Source: VBDM01 sp041496705
GTDB taxonomy: Bacteria; Pseudomonadota; Gammaproteobacteria; Burkholderiales; SG8-39
Reading direction: 5' to 3'
Assembly: GCA_041496705.1 (NCBI GenBank)
Contig: JBGQFD010000097.1
Span: 1 to 13,464, forward strand
Length of the DNA stretch: 13,464 nt
Part shown: piece after piece, positions 13,099 through 13,464 of the stretch
How positions within the stretch are numbered: the first letter of the stretch is position 1
Layout of the letters: each line of letters opens with the position of its first letter
Position numbers and translations under genes: made by a program
The notes under the pieces: model-generated
Database searches by the model: none
What the model was told of the DNA's origin: nothing
What the model saw: only the letters and a program-made list of their open reading frames with translations

Positions 13099-13244
13099 TC
13101 AGCGCGCCGAGCGCGCGGCATCGAATGCCGGACCGGGCTCGATGGCGATGATTTGTTTGCTGTCGGAGAAGGTCAGCTTGATTTGGCTAAGCCGCGGTCG
13201 TCTGGAACGATAGGAATAAGTACCAGACACTTAGAGAGCTTGAC

Positions 13245-13334
13245 TGGCGGAGAGGGTGGGATTCGAACCCACGATACGCTTGCGCGTATTCCGGTTTTCG
13301 AGACCGGTACGTTCAACCGCTCCGCCACCTCTCC
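13245..13334 (-). tRNA. tRNA-Ser(CGA)
   Basis: The 90-nt minus-strand sequence begins GGAGAGGTGG and ends CTCTCCGCCA, with CCA encoded. The 7-bp acceptor stem pairs fully. The anticodon stem CCGGT/ACCGG closes the loop CTCGAAA, giving anticodon CGA (13300-13298), which reads UCG. A long variable arm (ATACGC-GCAA-GCGTAT) marks it as class II serine tRNA, and the T arm is GTGGG-TTCGAAT-CCCAC. It lies just downstream of serS on the same strand and is probably cotranscribed with it. Confidence 0.97.
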
Positions 13335-13362
13335 GAAGCGCGCATTCTACCAGCGCCGGAGT

Positions 13363-13464
13363 TCAGCGAACGGGCTGGATGGCCTTGATCCCGCCCATGT
13401 AGGGCTGCAGAGCGGCGGGAACGTCCACGCCGCCGTCGGCGCGCTGGTAGTTCTCCATGACCGC
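13363..13464 (-). CDS. serS: Seryl-tRNA synthetase, C-terminal end only
   Basis: The last 33 codons and TGA of a minus-strand gene whose start lies beyond the window. The translated end is AVMENYQRADGGVDVPAALQ followed by PYMGGIKAIQPVR. This matches the SerRS C-terminus, where the ENYQ helix lines the ATP site's outer edge and is followed by V-P-x-x-L-x-P-Y-M-G-G. The enzyme charges tRNA-Ser with serine in the cytoplasm. The gene sits 28 bases upstream of tRNA-Ser(CGA) on the same strand, so enzyme and substrate tRNA are neighbours. Confidence 0.92.
   Translation of the reverse strand, partial: AVMENYQRADGGVDVPAALQPYMGGIKAIQPVR

Noticed and set aside
13245..13334. tRNA-Ser as an active integration site with a mobile element
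   Set aside because: No integrase, direct repeat of the tRNA 3' end or element boundary is visible; only a decayed gene fragment lies next to it.

Overview
This is a high-GC window (mostly C/G third codon positions) that reads like a Gram-negative proteobacterial chromosome, most likely betaproteobacterial (Burkholderiales-like). The taxon call rests on the protein sequences and on a seryl-tRNA synthetase tail followed directly by a tRNA-Ser; it is inferred, not measured. Both ends are cut genes: a crotonase-family N-terminus at the left (minus strand) and the serS C-terminus at the right (minus strand).

Layout, left to right. (1) 1-153: start of an enoyl-CoA hydratase-like gene. (2) 453-1385: a secreted, cysteine-rich protein of unknown function, followed by a hairpin. 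(3) 1386-1866: largely empty DNA. (4) 1867-4487 (minus): ABC ATPase, ABC permease and a DapA/aldolase-family enzyme in one operon, transcribed away from a plus-strand NMT1/THI5-type periplasmic binding protein (4571-5551). The four genes share an 83-bp divergent control region with good sigma70 elements and an operator-like palindrome. They look like one uptake-and-catabolism unit for an unidentified small organic molecule. (5) 5564-9624 (minus): NAD-dependent epimerase-like protein, GNAT acetyltransferase, phytoene-dehydrogenase-like flavoprotein and a CoxG-like SRPBCC protein, tightly packed or overlapping, plausibly one transcript. (6) 9647-12860 (plus): a short MetE-type (core methionine synthase) protein, then a Tat-exported YtcJ-type amidohydrolase lipoprotein. 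(7) 12874-13464: a decayed MetF-like remnant, tRNA-Ser(CGA) and the serS tail.

The most interesting points are: a palindromic -10 box (9632-9639) placed exactly 7 nt from both divergent start codons, which predicts leaderless transcripts in both directions; the flavoprotein/CoxG pair without any CO dehydrogenase genes, suggesting a quinone-coupled oxidation; an epimerase with Cys where the catalytic Lys of YxxxK normally sits; an amidohydrolase with cysteine clusters at both termini, the first lying before its Tat signal; and a fragment resembling the 3' half of a glycine riboswitch. I see no CRISPR array, insertion sequence, prophage or obvious defence system.
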